A DNA stretch of 9,062 nucleotides from an uncultured Holdemanella sp. (GCF_934754935.1 NZ_CAKVJB010000056.1:1-9062), one strand, 5' to 3'. Positions 1 through 6,708 are shown, numbered from the stretch's first letter. Numbers and translations are program-made. The notes: a model not told the origin generated them from the letters alone.

Positions 1-40
1 TTCGGATTTTTAATCTCGAATATTCGGTCCTTTTTTATTA

Positions 41-77
41 GGCTGAAACTTCTTTATCCGTTACAGCCCCTTTTTTT
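41..77 (+). terminator. Probable Rho-independent terminator of a gene left of the window
   Basis: GGCTGaAAC (41-49) can pair with GTTaCAGCC (60-68) with one A-A mismatch and a 10-nt loop. A run of seven T follows at 71-77, so the polarity fits plus-strand transcription arriving from the left edge. The minus-strand unknown gene ends at 76-78, so the two units converge here. The first 40 bases hold no start codon or gene I can support, only a 10-bp palindrome CGAATATTCG (17-26). Confidence 0.5.
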
Positions 78-390
78 ACTGTTGTTGTTCCTTCATTACA
101 TCTGCGTATTTTCTACGACCTGGATGTAAGTTATCAACATAGTAACGAACTGTTAAAGTTCCAGCAACTTTAGTACGGATCTTAGGCTCTACAATAAAGC
201 CATCCCCTTCTAACATTGCATCTAGCATAGCTTTGCAGCAACTAGCTAAATTTTTTGCCCCTGGTTCACATTCATTCATAAACTCTTTGGCATTCACTTC
301 AATGTATAACCACATTTTATCATGAGCTTCTTGTTTCATTTCCTGTAAACGAGCAGCATATTGTTCTTGAGTCCATTTTTCCATAATCAT
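76..390 (-). CDS. Conserved-looking small protein of unknown function (104 aa)
   Basis: I do not recognise the family. The product is soluble-looking, with no signal peptide or membrane segment. It has a charged, probably helical N-terminal half (EKWTQEQYAARLQEMKQEAH), a Cys pair in 'SCCKAM' (about residues 51-52), then a probable beta-rich segment (FIVEPKIRTKVAGTLTVRYY) and a basic tail with PGRRKY. Two starts are possible. The first ATG at 390 lies 4 nt after an AAAGGA ribosome site (395-400) and the second at 384 lies 10 nt after it, giving 102 aa. A promoter of its own lies directly upstream, so it need not depend on the transporter gene 88 nt away. Codon use and an orderly protein composition suggest a real gene. 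The function is open. Confidence 0.75.
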   Translation of the reverse strand: MIMEKWTQEQYAARLQEMKQEAHDKMWLYIEVNAKEFMNECEPGAKNLASCCKAMLDAMLEGDGFIVEPKIRTKVAGTLTVRYYVDNLHPGRRKYADVMKEQQQ

Positions 391-411
391 GACATCCTTT
401 CTTATATGCTA

Positions 412-440
412 ATCATACAACATTCTACCCAATAACTCAA
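412..440 (-). promoter_or_regulatory. Promoter of the 104-aa gene
   Basis: On the minus strand TTGAGT (435-440) and TATGAT (412-417) are separated by exactly 17 bp. The -10 matches the sigma-A consensus at 5 of 6 positions and the -35 at 4 of 6. The predicted start, near 405, leaves a leader of about 15 nt that includes most of the AAAGGA ribosome site. Confidence 0.5.
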
Positions 441-478
441 ACTTTGGCCTGTATTTACAGTTGCATTTGTCACGTTTT

Positions 479-1381
479 TTACAAACTATGTAAAATAAAC
501 ACAATTGGAATCGTTACCACACACGCAACACTTGTTAAGAATATGGCTTTGCTAGCTAGCGTGGCATCTTCACCATACATCAGTGCATATACACTTGAAT
601 TACTAGCCACTGGCATACACATAATGAGTATAAGCGTATTTTCTATCAATGGATCGACATGAAATAGTGATAATGAAAACATGTAGAACAAGGGTAATAG
701 AATCATTTTAAATACTGTAAATGCCCATAACTTCAGATCCAACAATTCTTTAACATCCATATTCACTAACCCAGCACCAATTACCATCATAGATAATGGT
801 GTTGTCACATTACCTATATATGTACATGTTTGAGCTAAAATATATGGAAGTTTAATATTTAAGATACAAAGTATAAGCGCAATAACAGAGGCAATCATCG
901 GGCCATTCATAAATTTCTTAAAGGAAAATCCTCCCTTACGAAATAAACTCTCTCCATATCCATACATCAAACAGTTTAATGGTAATAAGAATAAAGCTCC
1001 ATAAAGCATGGCTTGATCGCCTAATATAGCTTGAATAGCGGGTAATCCCATAAAACCAGCATTGGTAAATAGAAGCATAAATTGCCAAAGGGCTTTGTTT
1101 TCTTGAATACGTAAAACTTCAACAATAATTTTAGATACAACGCCTGTAAAAATCACAAATATCGCAAAAATAACAAGCACATGAAACAATTCACTTCCTG
1201 TAAATGGCGATCCATTTTTCACAGAACTAATAATCAATCCTGGAATCCCGATCCTTAATAAAATATTAGATGCATATACATTTACTTCATCGTTAAAGAT
1301 GTTCTTTTTAGCTCCCACAAATCCAACAATCATAATAAATAGTAGAATTGTCATTTGTGTAACAATCGTTGTGATATTCAT
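479..1381 (-). CDS. AEC-family (auxin efflux carrier-like) membrane transporter, 300 aa
   Basis: This is an integral membrane protein of the AEC/Mem_trans family, secondary transporters that in bacteria often move malonate, malate or other organic acids; the substrate here is not readable. About ten hydrophobic segments fill the whole length, starting with TM1 at residues 8-24 (TILLFIMIVGFVGAKK). Family features are visible: 'ASNILLRIGIPGLI' in the N-terminal half, 'FTNAGFMGLPAIQAILG' in the middle and 'PLSMMVIGAGL' in the second half. The 300-residue length is normal for the family. The start is supported by GAGGA about 6 nt upstream. Its promoter begins within the 3' end of tex, so it lies downstream of tex but has its own transcription start. 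The gene appears intact. Confidence 0.88.
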   Translation of the reverse strand: MNITTIVTQMTILLFIMIVGFVGAKKNIFNDEVNVYASNILLRIGIPGLIISSVKNGSPFTGSELFHVLVIFAIFVIFTGVVSKIIVEVLRIQENKALWQFMLLFTNAGFMGLPAIQAILGDQAMLYGALFLLPLNCLMYGYGESLFRKGGFSFKKFMNGPMIASVIALILCILNIKLPYILAQTCTYIGNVTTPLSMMVIGAGLVNMDVKELLDLKLWAFTVFKMILLPLFYMFSLSLFHVDPLIENTLILIMCMPVASNSSVYALMYGEDATLASKAIFLTSVACVVTIPIVFILHSL

Positions 1382-1396
1382 AACATTCCTCTTCCA

Positions 1397-1427
1397 TTAA
1401 ATGAAAAGGACAACAATGAGTTGTCCT
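1397..1427 (-). terminator. Hairpin after tex: terminator or leader hairpin
   Basis: A perfect 8-bp stem (1407-1414 with 1420-1427, AGGACAAC/GTTGTCCT) has a 5-nt loop. On the minus strand it is followed by TTTTCATTT. It sits 38 nt after the tex stop codon, as an intrinsic terminator would, though the T-run is broken. It also lies in the predicted 5' leader of the AEC gene, only a few nt after that gene's likely transcription start. Confidence 0.55.
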
Positions 1428-1439
1428 ACTTTAGTCTAG

Positions 1440-1468
1440 ATAATAAACCCCTATTTGTTGATTGTCAA
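1440..1468 (-). promoter_or_regulatory. Promoter of the AEC transporter gene, overlapping the tex stop codon
   Basis: On the minus strand a perfect TTGACA (1463-1468) and TATTAT (1440-1445) are separated by 17 bp. The -35 box overlaps the tex stop codon. The predicted start is near 1433, which places the 8-bp hairpin at 1407-1427 at the very 5' end of the leader. Confidence 0.6.
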
Positions 1469-3612
1469 TTTGGATTGACCATTGTTAATTGAACTTTTTG
1501 TTTCTCCTGATCAATATTATATACCCACACCGTAACAATATCTCCTACAGATACTACATCACTTGGGTGCTTCACTCGTTTTGTACTCATCTTTGAAATG
1601 TGAACCAAACCATCTTCGTGTAATCCAATATCGACAAAGGCACCAAAGTCAACCACGTTACGAACTGTACCTTCAAGCTTATCGTTAATATGTAAGTCTT
1701 CGATTTCCAATACATCTTTCCTTAATAAAGGAGCATCATATTTCTCACGATAATCTCTTAGAGGCATACAAATCGCATCTAAAATGTCTTTTAATGTATA
1801 TTCATCCAATCCTGTATCTTGCATCAACTGTTTTGTATCACAATCTGAAATCACATCTTTAGCTTTTTGTGTGCCTAAATCTGAAGTATCCAAACCTAAT
1901 TCCTTCAACAATACTTTCGTTGCCTTATATGATTCAGGGTGAATACTTGTACGATCTAATGGTTCTTTTCCATCTTCAATACGCAAGAATCCTGCTGCTT
2001 GTTCAAAAGCTTTTGGGCCAATCTTAGGAATCTTCTTGATTTGTGTACGCGATTCAATTTTTCCATTTTCCTCACGATATGACACAATGCTTGTAGCACT
2101 CGCATTATTTAATCCCGCAACATTTTTAAGTAAAGAAACACTGGCTGTATTAATATTTACACCGACGCGGTTAACGGCTTTTTCAACCACGAAATCCAAA
2201 CGTTCTTTTAATCTTGCGGTTGGCAAATCATGTTGATATTGTCCAACACCAATCGATTGAGGATCGATCTTAATCAATTCAGAAAGTGGATCCATCAATC
2301 TTCGCGCAATCGAAATGGCACTTCTTTGTTCAACATGTAAATCTGGAAATTCTTCAATAGCTAATTTAGAAGCACTATATACACTAGCACCTGCTTCAGA
2401 AACAATAGTATAGGATACTGGTAAATTAAATTTCTTGATTGTATTGGCTACAAAAGCTTCACTTTCTCGACTTGCCGTACCATTACCAATCGCAATTAAA
2501 TTCACATGATATTCATTACATAATTGAACTAATTTTTGTTCAGACTCTCTTACTTTCGCATTCGGCTGATGTGGATAGATTACATCGACTGTTAATTTTT
2601 TTCCTGATGCATCAATAACAGCCAACTTACATCCAGTTCTAAAGGCTGGGTCAAAGCCTAGAATCACTTTATCTTTCATAGGTGGTTGAAGTAATAGTTT
2701 TTCTAAGTTCATAGAGAAAACATCAATACTTGATTCATGCGCTTTTTCACTTAGAGCCGAACGAACCATTCTTTCAATGGAAGGATAGGCCAATCTTTTT
2801 AAACCATCTAAAATAGCAGTACGAACATATTCACTTGTACCACTGTTATTAAAACGAATAAATCTACGACATACCCAATTTTCAATATATTCTTCATTAA
2901 AAGAAATCGAAACATTTAATACTTTTTCTTTTTCCCCACGATCAATCGCCATAACGCGATGTGGTGCTAAAGTATTGACTCTTTCTGAATAGTCATAATA
3001 CATCTTATATACTTTATGATCATCTTCATGATCTTTCTTTTCACTTGTGACAATACGCCCAAAGTTTGTCATTGAATCCAATATTTTATTACGCACATCT
3101 ACATCGTCACTTACTTTTTCAGCAATGATATCGCATGCACCTTGAACGGCAGCCTCACGATCTTTTACATTTTCATTGATATAAGCATCCAATTCAGTTT
3201 CCTTAAAATAACGCGGAAACGACATGAATGTATCGGCTAATGGCTGTAAACCACTGGCAATCGCAACACTTGCACGCGTCTTTTTCTTTTGTTTGTAAGG
3301 ACGATAAATGTCTTCTACCTGTGACAACTTTGTACATGCATTGACATTCTTAATGATTTCATCATCTAATTTACCTAATGTTTCAATACGTGCCAAGACT
3401 TCTTCTTTTCGCTTAGCTAAATTTACTTGATAGGCATAATTTTCTTGAATGACACGAATTTGTTCTTCATCCAAGCCTTTTGTACGTTCCTTACGATAAC
3501 GCGCAATAAAAGGAACGGTAGCACCTTCTTCTAATAGTTCCAATGTATTCTTAACTTGCGAAATTGAAATATTTAGCTCTTTCGCAATTAAAGAAATTAT
3601 ATTTTCATCCAT
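1465..3612 (-). CDS. tex: Tex (YhgF-type) S1 RNA-binding protein, 715 aa
   Basis: Tex is a cytoplasmic nucleic-acid-binding protein linked to transcription and RNA metabolism; its RNase H-like domain is generally thought catalytically degenerate. Visible parts, in order: an N-terminal helical domain with the hallmark GATVPFIARYRKE (residues 30-42) followed by LDEEQ; a YqgF/RNase H-like domain from about 315, with GFDPAFRTGCK (319-329), IGNGTASRE (375-383) and VGQYQHDL (456-463); helix-hairpin-helix repeats at about 487-548 (LLKNVAGLNNASA, KIPKIGPKAF); the conserved HPESY (558-562); and a C-terminal S1 domain (646-715) with VVDFGAFVDIGLHEDGLVHIS. The length equals the family norm and no lesion is seen. 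ATG at 3612 follows GAGG at about 8 nt. An extended -10 promoter lies 27 bp upstream, and the gene is divergent from the LytTR operon. Confidence 0.96.
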   Translation of the reverse strand: MDENIISLIAKELNISISQVKNTLELLEEGATVPFIARYRKERTKGLDEEQIRVIQENYAYQVNLAKRKEEVLARIETLGKLDDEIIKNVNACTKLSQVEDIYRPYKQKKKTRASVAIASGLQPLADTFMSFPRYFKETELDAYINENVKDREAAVQGACDIIAEKVSDDVDVRNKILDSMTNFGRIVTSEKKDHEDDHKVYKMYYDYSERVNTLAPHRVMAIDRGEKEKVLNVSISFNEEYIENWVCRRFIRFNNSGTSEYVRTAILDGLKRLAYPSIERMVRSALSEKAHESSIDVFSMNLEKLLLQPPMKDKVILGFDPAFRTGCKLAVIDASGKKLTVDVIYPHQPNAKVRESEQKLVQLCNEYHVNLIAIGNGTASRESEAFVANTIKKFNLPVSYTIVSEAGASVYSASKLAIEEFPDLHVEQRSAISIARRLMDPLSELIKIDPQSIGVGQYQHDLPTARLKERLDFVVEKAVNRVGVNINTASVSLLKNVAGLNNASATSIVSYREENGKIESRTQIKKIPKIGPKAFEQAAGFLRIEDGKEPLDRTSIHPESYKATKVLLKELGLDTSDLGTQKAKDVISDCDTKQLMQDTGLDEYTLKDILDAICMPLRDYREKYDAPLLRKDVLEIEDLHINDKLEGTVRNVVDFGAFVDIGLHEDGLVHISKMSTKRVKHPSDVVSVGDIVTVWVYNIDQEKQKVQLTMVNPN

Positions 3613-3638
3613 TTATAAAACCTCATTTCAACTCTATT

Positions 3639-3647
3639 ATTATACCA
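3639..3647 (-). promoter_or_regulatory. Extended -10 promoter of tex
   Basis: The minus strand reads TGGTATAAT, a TGn-TATAAT extended -10 element with a perfect hexamer. No convincing -35 box is present at 16-18 bp, which is usual for extended -10 promoters. The leader would be about 20 nt and includes the GAGG ribosome site. Confidence 0.6.
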
Positions 3648-3710
3648 AAGATTAAAATACTTCGTCTTATTTCATGTGAATATTTCTTGCAGAATTCAGT
3701 TGTGAATGGA

Positions 3711-3768
3711 AAAACGTCATTATTTCAATATTTTATTTTGCATAAAACGTCATTATTTCATTATTTTA
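3711..3768. repeat. Two direct repeats of 25 bp, 33-bp period
   Basis: AAAACGTCATTATTTCA occurs exactly at 3711-3727 and 3744-3760. Each copy continues with a nearly identical 8-bp tail (ATATTTTA / TTATTTTA), giving 24 of 25 matches. The pair lies between the divergent tex and LytTR genes. I cannot tell whether it is a protein-binding site or a relic of local slippage. A plus-strand open frame runs through it but has no ribosome site or family likeness. Confidence 0.6.
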
Positions 3769-3935
3769 GAAATAAATATAACAATAATATCTGATGTCTC
3801 ATCCTTTAAAGGATTTTGAAGTTGCAGAATAAATGATAAAGAACGATTAATATACAAAATTGATGAAGGAGCTATATATAGGCACCATTATACATCCCAC
3901 TAAAGAAGTGAATCAATTTTACTTCTCTTTTCTTG
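3769..3935. other. Rest of tex-lytTR intergenic region, no supported gene
   Basis: No gene is supported between tex and the LytTR operon. The stretch holds a perfect 14-bp palindrome ATCCTTTAAAGGAT (3801-3814), a possible protein-binding site. It also holds a weak hairpin, AGAAGT (3904-3909) with ACTTCT (3920-3925), followed by a short T-rich tract. A 46-codon open frame (3863-4003) runs through it but lacks a ribosome site and contains the LytTR promoter. Confidence 0.4.
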
Positions 3936-3964
3936 ACCACTTAGCCTTCTATTTTTACCACTTA
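3936..3964 (+). promoter_or_regulatory. Putative LytTR operator: two direct repeats 21 bp apart
   Basis: ACCACTTA occurs at 3936-3943 and again at 3957-3964, an exact 21-bp period or two helical turns. LytTR proteins typically bind paired direct repeats of about 9 bp at this spacing, close to the -35 region of the promoters they activate. The second copy overlaps the place where the -35 box would be. Confidence 0.45.
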
Positions 3965-3975
3965 CTTTTCAAGAC

Positions 3976-3981
3976 TATACT
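3976..3981 (+). promoter_or_regulatory. -10 box of the lytTR-liaF-like operon
   Basis: TATACT matches the -10 consensus at 5 of 6 positions. At 17-18 bp upstream there is only TTTTAC or TTTTTA, a poor -35 box. A weak -35 combined with paired repeats directly upstream is the layout of an activator-dependent promoter. The leader would be about 23 nt. Confidence 0.45.
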
Positions 3982-4010
3982 TTTAAAAATCCTTGTGGAA
4001 TAATAAAACC

Positions 4011-4445
4011 ATGAAAGTAAAACTAGAAATTGATGATTCACTAGAAGAAGATGAAATCGTCATACGTACAAAAGAATATACTGAGGAATTGAAACAATTA
4101 ATTTCTAATTTTAAATCAAAGCCAAGTATACAATTCTTTAAACAAGATACAGAATATTATCTGGATTTAGATGCGATTCTATTCTTTGAAAGTGATAATG
4201 GAACAGTATATGCGCATACTGCCAATGATATGTTTTCTACAACACAGAAGTTATATGAATTAGAAAATATATTACCAAATTCCTTTTTAAGAATCTCTAA
4301 ATCTACAATTGTGAATATACAGAAAATTTATTCTCTATCGCATTCTGTATCGAGTCATCTCATTACTTTTCAAAATAGTCATAAACAAGTCTATGTATCA
4401 AGAATGTACTACAAAGTATTAAAAGAAAGAAGGAATCATTTATGA
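4011..4445 (+). CDS. LytTR-domain DNA-binding regulator without receiver domain, 144 aa
   Basis: The N-terminal ~45 residues are charged and helical (KVKLEIDDSLEEDEIVIR, then EELKQLISNF). The rest is a LytTR domain (about 46-144), with the diagnostic FLRISKSTIVNIQKI near residue 100 and an end rich in basic residues (YYKVLKERR). There is no phospho-acceptor receiver domain, so signalling cannot follow the AgrA/LytR route. I chose ATG 4011 because the protein then begins MKVKLEID, usual for this group, with a weak GTGGA 11 nt upstream. An in-frame TTG at 3993 would add six residues without a ribosome site. The stop codon overlaps the next start (ATGA), so the two genes are translationally coupled. 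Likely role, by analogy with HdrR/BrsR of streptococci: a transcription factor held in check by the co-encoded membrane protein and probably controlling its own operon through the 21-bp-spaced repeats. Confidence 0.9.
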   Translation: MKVKLEIDDSLEEDEIVIRTKEYTEELKQLISNFKSKPSIQFFKQDTEYYLDLDAILFFESDNGTVYAHTANDMFSTTQKLYELENILPNSFLRISKSTIVNIQKIYSLSHSVSSHLITFQNSHKQVYVSRMYYKVLKERRNHL

Positions 4446-5110
4446 AAAGAAACTGGTTTTGGGGCCTTATTTGTATTCTAGGTGCCATTTTAATTTTTGG
4501 GAATCTATTTGGGATCATTCATTTTACTCTCAGTCTATGGAAAATCATTGGAACACTAATCTGCCTGTCCGTTATTATCGATGGAATCAAAGAAAAAAGT
4601 TTTTATGGCCCATTATTTGGGATTGCGATTATTTTCTCTTTATTCAGTAAAGATCTTGGTTTTGAAGATATATCTATATGGCTTTTATTATTAGCCACTT
4701 GGCTTTTAGCTTGGGGATTAACAAATATTATTCATCCAAAAAAAAGACACATTGAAATAGAAGATATTGAATATTCTACAAATTCCATCATCAATGTTTC
4801 TGCTAGTTTCGGAGGAAAAGTTCAATATATTCAAACCAATGATCTACAATATGTGACCATTGATTCAAAGTTTTCAGGATTGAAGCTCTATTTTGATCAG
4901 GCTACCATTCAAAATCAGGCTACGATTGAAATCGATGGAAACTTTACAGGTATTGAACTCTATGTACCTAAAGAATGGAATGTACAGAGTCATGTTCGTT
5001 CCTTCTTTGGTGGAGTTGATGAAAAAGGACAGCCATCATCTAGTGGCTATCCTACATTAAATATCACAGGTCATATTCATTTTGGTGGAGTTGAAATCCA
5101 TTATATCTAA
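4442..5110 (+). CDS. LiaF-like membrane protein, 222 aa
   Basis: The N-terminal ~100 residues form about four membrane helices (near 7-26, 31-47, 53-68 and 77-96), ending in the cytoplasmic-looking positive stretch HPKKRH. The remainder is a predicted beta-rich domain (about 105-222) with repeated Gly/Phe turns: VSASFGG, SKFSGLKLYFD, GNFTGIELYVP, SFFGGVDEKG and the terminal IHFGGVEIHYI. This is the LiaF C-terminal ('cell wall-active antibiotics response') pattern. LiaF of Bacillus inhibits the LiaS kinase and senses envelope stress. No kinase is encoded here, so I infer that this protein signals straight to the LytTR partner whose gene overlaps its start by 4 bp. The length and frame are intact. 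The last 117 bp of the gene region occur a second time at 8176-8292. Confidence 0.88.
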   Translation: MKRNWFWGLICILGAILIFGNLFGIIHFTLSLWKIIGTLICLSVIIDGIKEKSFYGPLFGIAIIFSLFSKDLGFEDISIWLLLLATWLLAWGLTNIIHPKKRHIEIEDIEYSTNSIINVSASFGGKVQYIQTNDLQYVTIDSKFSGLKLYFDQATIQNQATIEIDGNFTGIELYVPKEWNVQSHVRSFFGGVDEKGQPSSSGYPTLNITGHIHFGGVEIHYI

Positions 5111-5134
5111 GAAAGACAATCAACGTCTTTCTTT
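5018..5134 (+). repeat. Left direct repeat (3' end of the LiaF-like gene)
   Basis: This segment matches 8176-8292 at 115 of 117 positions in the same orientation. It covers the last 31 codons including the stop, and the small hairpin after it. The only differences are two bases within codons 213-214 (H-I here, R-V in the copy). Together with the right copy it brackets the regulator-MFS cassette. Confidence 0.93.
5109..5133 (+). terminator. Weak hairpin directly after the LiaF-like gene
   Basis: AAGAAAGAC (5109-5117) pairs perfectly with GTCTTTCTT (5125-5133) around a 7-nt loop, starting within the stop codon. Only one T follows before C, so the U-tract is poor. The copy at 8267 has six T and looks functional. 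The stronger terminator at 5147-5184 probably takes over here. Confidence 0.4.
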
Positions 5135-5146
5135 CAGATTGTTGAC

Positions 5147-5184
5147 AAAAGCCTATACCTTTTCGTAAGGACATAGGCTTTTTA
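5147..5184 (+). terminator. Strong Rho-independent terminator, probably bidirectional
   Basis: AAAAGCCTAT (5147-5156) pairs with ATAGGCTTTT (5173-5182). An inner CCTT/AAGG stem (5158-5161 with 5167-5170) closes a TTCGT loop. The outer arm runs straight into a T-run ending near 5183. It ends the LytTR operon. Read on the other strand it also gives a stem followed by TTTT, so it can serve the minus-strand regulator that stops at 5255. Confidence 0.85.
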
Positions 5185-5254
5185 TTGTATATGCGTTTTA
5201 CCCAAGCTTTAATTACTGGTCTTATCAATTGTTTGTGATACATACATATAATAT

Positions 5255-6481
5255 TTATCTGTTTTTATATATGTAATAAAGTTCCTTATATCTTCTTTGA
5301 ATTAAATATACTTCCTCAAGATCAGTTAGATAAAATTTTTGAAATCCATACGAAAATATGTTTTGGCTATTTTGAAAAATAAATTCAATATCTTCTTGAT
5401 AATTTTTATTATATAAATAATTAGGCTCTTGTAATTTGATGGCCAATGAATCCGATATCTTCATTAAAAAATTTGAAAATTTACCATCTTGTTTGGCTGC
5501 GAATTCATTTATCCAATTAATATAATAATTTGCTTTTTCATATTCTTTTAATTCTGTATATAAATATCCAAGCTTATGAACTACAAAAAAAGAACTTATT
5601 GAAAAAGCGTACTTATCTGCTTCTAATGCTTCCAAATAATATCTTGCTTTTTCTATATTTTTCTTTTCAAGCATAGTTGCTCCTAAGTTATAATTAATGG
5701 CAAAACTAATATCATATTTCATAAATGGAGCAAGATTCTCAAGCTTTTTAAAATACTTTACAGACTCATTAGTATTGCTTAATTCCAAAGAGCATAGTCC
5801 CAAGAGAAGAAGACAGCCATACATTAGATTGATATTACAGTTTTCACAGGCCAATTCATAGCACTGCTTTGTGACCATATAAGCTTCGTTTATGTTCCCA
5901 TTATGAAATAAGGTATCACAATAAAAATAGTTCAACCATCCATGTCTGTCTTCGTCAATGAGTTTTTCAAAATCTCTGAGTCTATTATTGGTATTCTTGT
6001 GTTTTATAATTTTTAATAAATTATAAAAATACAACTCGTTAAGATTCCCAAATTCAATCACTTCGCTTACCAAATCTAAGATTTCCTCATCAATATCTTG
6101 ATTATTTATATGATATAAATCAAAGTTAGAAAAGAGTTTTGCAATATAAAAAAAGAGAATATATTCTGAATGAAGATAATTTGCTTGTTCCTCCTCTATT
6201 TTTGCCATTAAATCTGATCTATCCAAATTTAACATAAGTCTTTGTATAAATAACTCTGTTATAGGTTTAAGACGATTCGTATTTGACTCTAAAATATCAA
6301 TATTTATATTACTCAACCTTTCTAATATTTGATTGATAATCTTAGGATTAATATTACTTTTGTTATTTTCTATTTTACTCAATGTTGAAGGGGTACATAT
6401 TCCATCGCATAATTCTGAGATTGATTTTTTCTGTAGATATCGATTAATTTTTATATATTTACCGTAATTTACCATATACAT
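5255..6481 (-). CDS. RRNPP-type HTH-TPR transcriptional regulator, 408 aa
   Basis: The N-terminal XRE-type helix-turn-helix (about residues 6-62) contains ELCDGICTPSTLSKIENNKS, the signature seen in Rgg, PlcR and related peptide-responsive regulators. The remaining ~340 residues are all-helical with TPR-like pairs (for example ELSNTNESVKYFKKLENLAP, LEKKNIEKARYYLEALEADK, ELKEYEKANYYINWINEFA). No receiver, kinase or membrane part is seen. At about 400 aa it is nearer in size to NprR or the clostridial Qsr proteins than to the ~285-aa Rgg/PlcR. Such proteins bind a short imported peptide in the TPR groove and switch DNA binding. Start choice: ATG 6481 lies 4 nt and ATG 6475 lies 10 nt after GGAG (6486-6489), so the true protein may begin MVNYGKY. 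It is divergent from the MFS gene, which I infer to be its target. The ligand is unknown. Confidence 0.88.
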   Translation of the reverse strand: MYMVNYGKYIKINRYLQKKSISELCDGICTPSTLSKIENNKSNINPKIINQILERLSNINIDILESNTNRLKPITELFIQRLMLNLDRSDLMAKIEEEQANYLHSEYILFFYIAKLFSNFDLYHINNQDIDEEILDLVSEVIEFGNLNELYFYNLLKIIKHKNTNNRLRDFEKLIDEDRHGWLNYFYCDTLFHNGNINEAYMVTKQCYELACENCNINLMYGCLLLLGLCSLELSNTNESVKYFKKLENLAPFMKYDISFAINYNLGATMLEKKNIEKARYYLEALEADKYAFSISSFFVVHKLGYLYTELKEYEKANYYINWINEFAAKQDGKFSNFLMKISDSLAIKLQEPNYLYNKNYQEDIEFIFQNSQNIFSYGFQKFYLTDLEEVYLIQRRYKELYYIYKNR

Positions 6482-6543
6482 TCATCTCCAAAAAAATATT
6501 TATAATATATATTCGATTTTATCATAGATCCGCTTTTCAAAAA

Positions 6544-6556
6544 ATTGAATTTCAAT
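6544..6556. promoter_or_regulatory. Palindrome upstream of the TPR regulator gene
   Basis: ATTGAA-t-TTCAAT is a perfect 6+6 bp palindrome around one base, 63 bp upstream of the regulator start. It is a plausible operator for the HTH dimer and autoregulation. I could not settle the regulator's own promoter: TATGAT or TATTAT boxes exist on the minus strand without a convincing -35. Confidence 0.35.
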
Positions 6557-6579
6557 ATTTTACTGTTAAGGAAAGAATA

Positions 6580-6708
6580 TTGCTTTTTAAAAAATGCCAA
6601 AAAGAATTGCTTGTCATGAGCATTAAATGTATTTTAACGCTCATAAAATCGAAAGGTATTATTAATTTTATGCTACAAGCGTTCTATTTAACAGTTAAAA
6701 TGTATTAA
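6580..6708 (+). CDS. Candidate 42-aa peptide ORF (TTG start)
   Basis: TTG at 6580 lies 8 nt after the GG of AAGGAAAG (6568-6575), the best ribosome site in this intergenic region after that of the MFS gene. The frame runs 42 codons to TAA at 6706. The peptide starts MLFKKCQKELLVMSIKCILT, has several Lys and a hydrophobic body, and ends FMLQAFYLTVKMY. Size, charge and hydrophobicity fit a secreted pheromone precursor for the neighbouring TPR regulator. However, the start codon is TTG, no clear promoter precedes it, and a 29-bp palindrome lies within it. Chance in AT-rich DNA cannot be excluded. Confidence 0.25.
   Translation: MLFKKCQKELLVMSIKCILTLIKSKGIINFMLQAFYLTVKMY
6616..6644. promoter_or_regulatory. 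29-bp interrupted palindrome, probable operator
   Basis: The arms ATGAGCaTTAAA (6616-6627) and TTTAAcGCTCAT (6633-6644) are complementary at 11 of 12 positions around a 5-nt centre. No T-run follows in either direction nearby, so it is not a terminator. Its place midway between the divergent regulator and transporter makes it the best single operator candidate in the cassette. Confidence 0.5.

Noticed and set aside
444..662. Plus-strand open frame opposite the AEC gene
   Set aside because: Antisense shadow of a well-supported membrane protein gene; no ribosome site or family likeness. The same holds for frames at 2036-2236, 4459-4650, 7245-7487 and 8445-8639.
3564..3794. 76-codon plus-strand open frame across the tex start and the 25-bp repeats
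   Set aside because: It overlaps the tex coding start and promoter, has no ribosome site, and its apparent internal repeat only reflects the DNA direct repeat.
3863..4003. 46-codon plus-strand ORF ending 8 bp before the LytTR start
   Set aside because: No ribosome site before its ATG, and the LytTR -10 box and 21-bp repeats lie within it. The open frame is likely a by-product of AT-rich, T-rich DNA.
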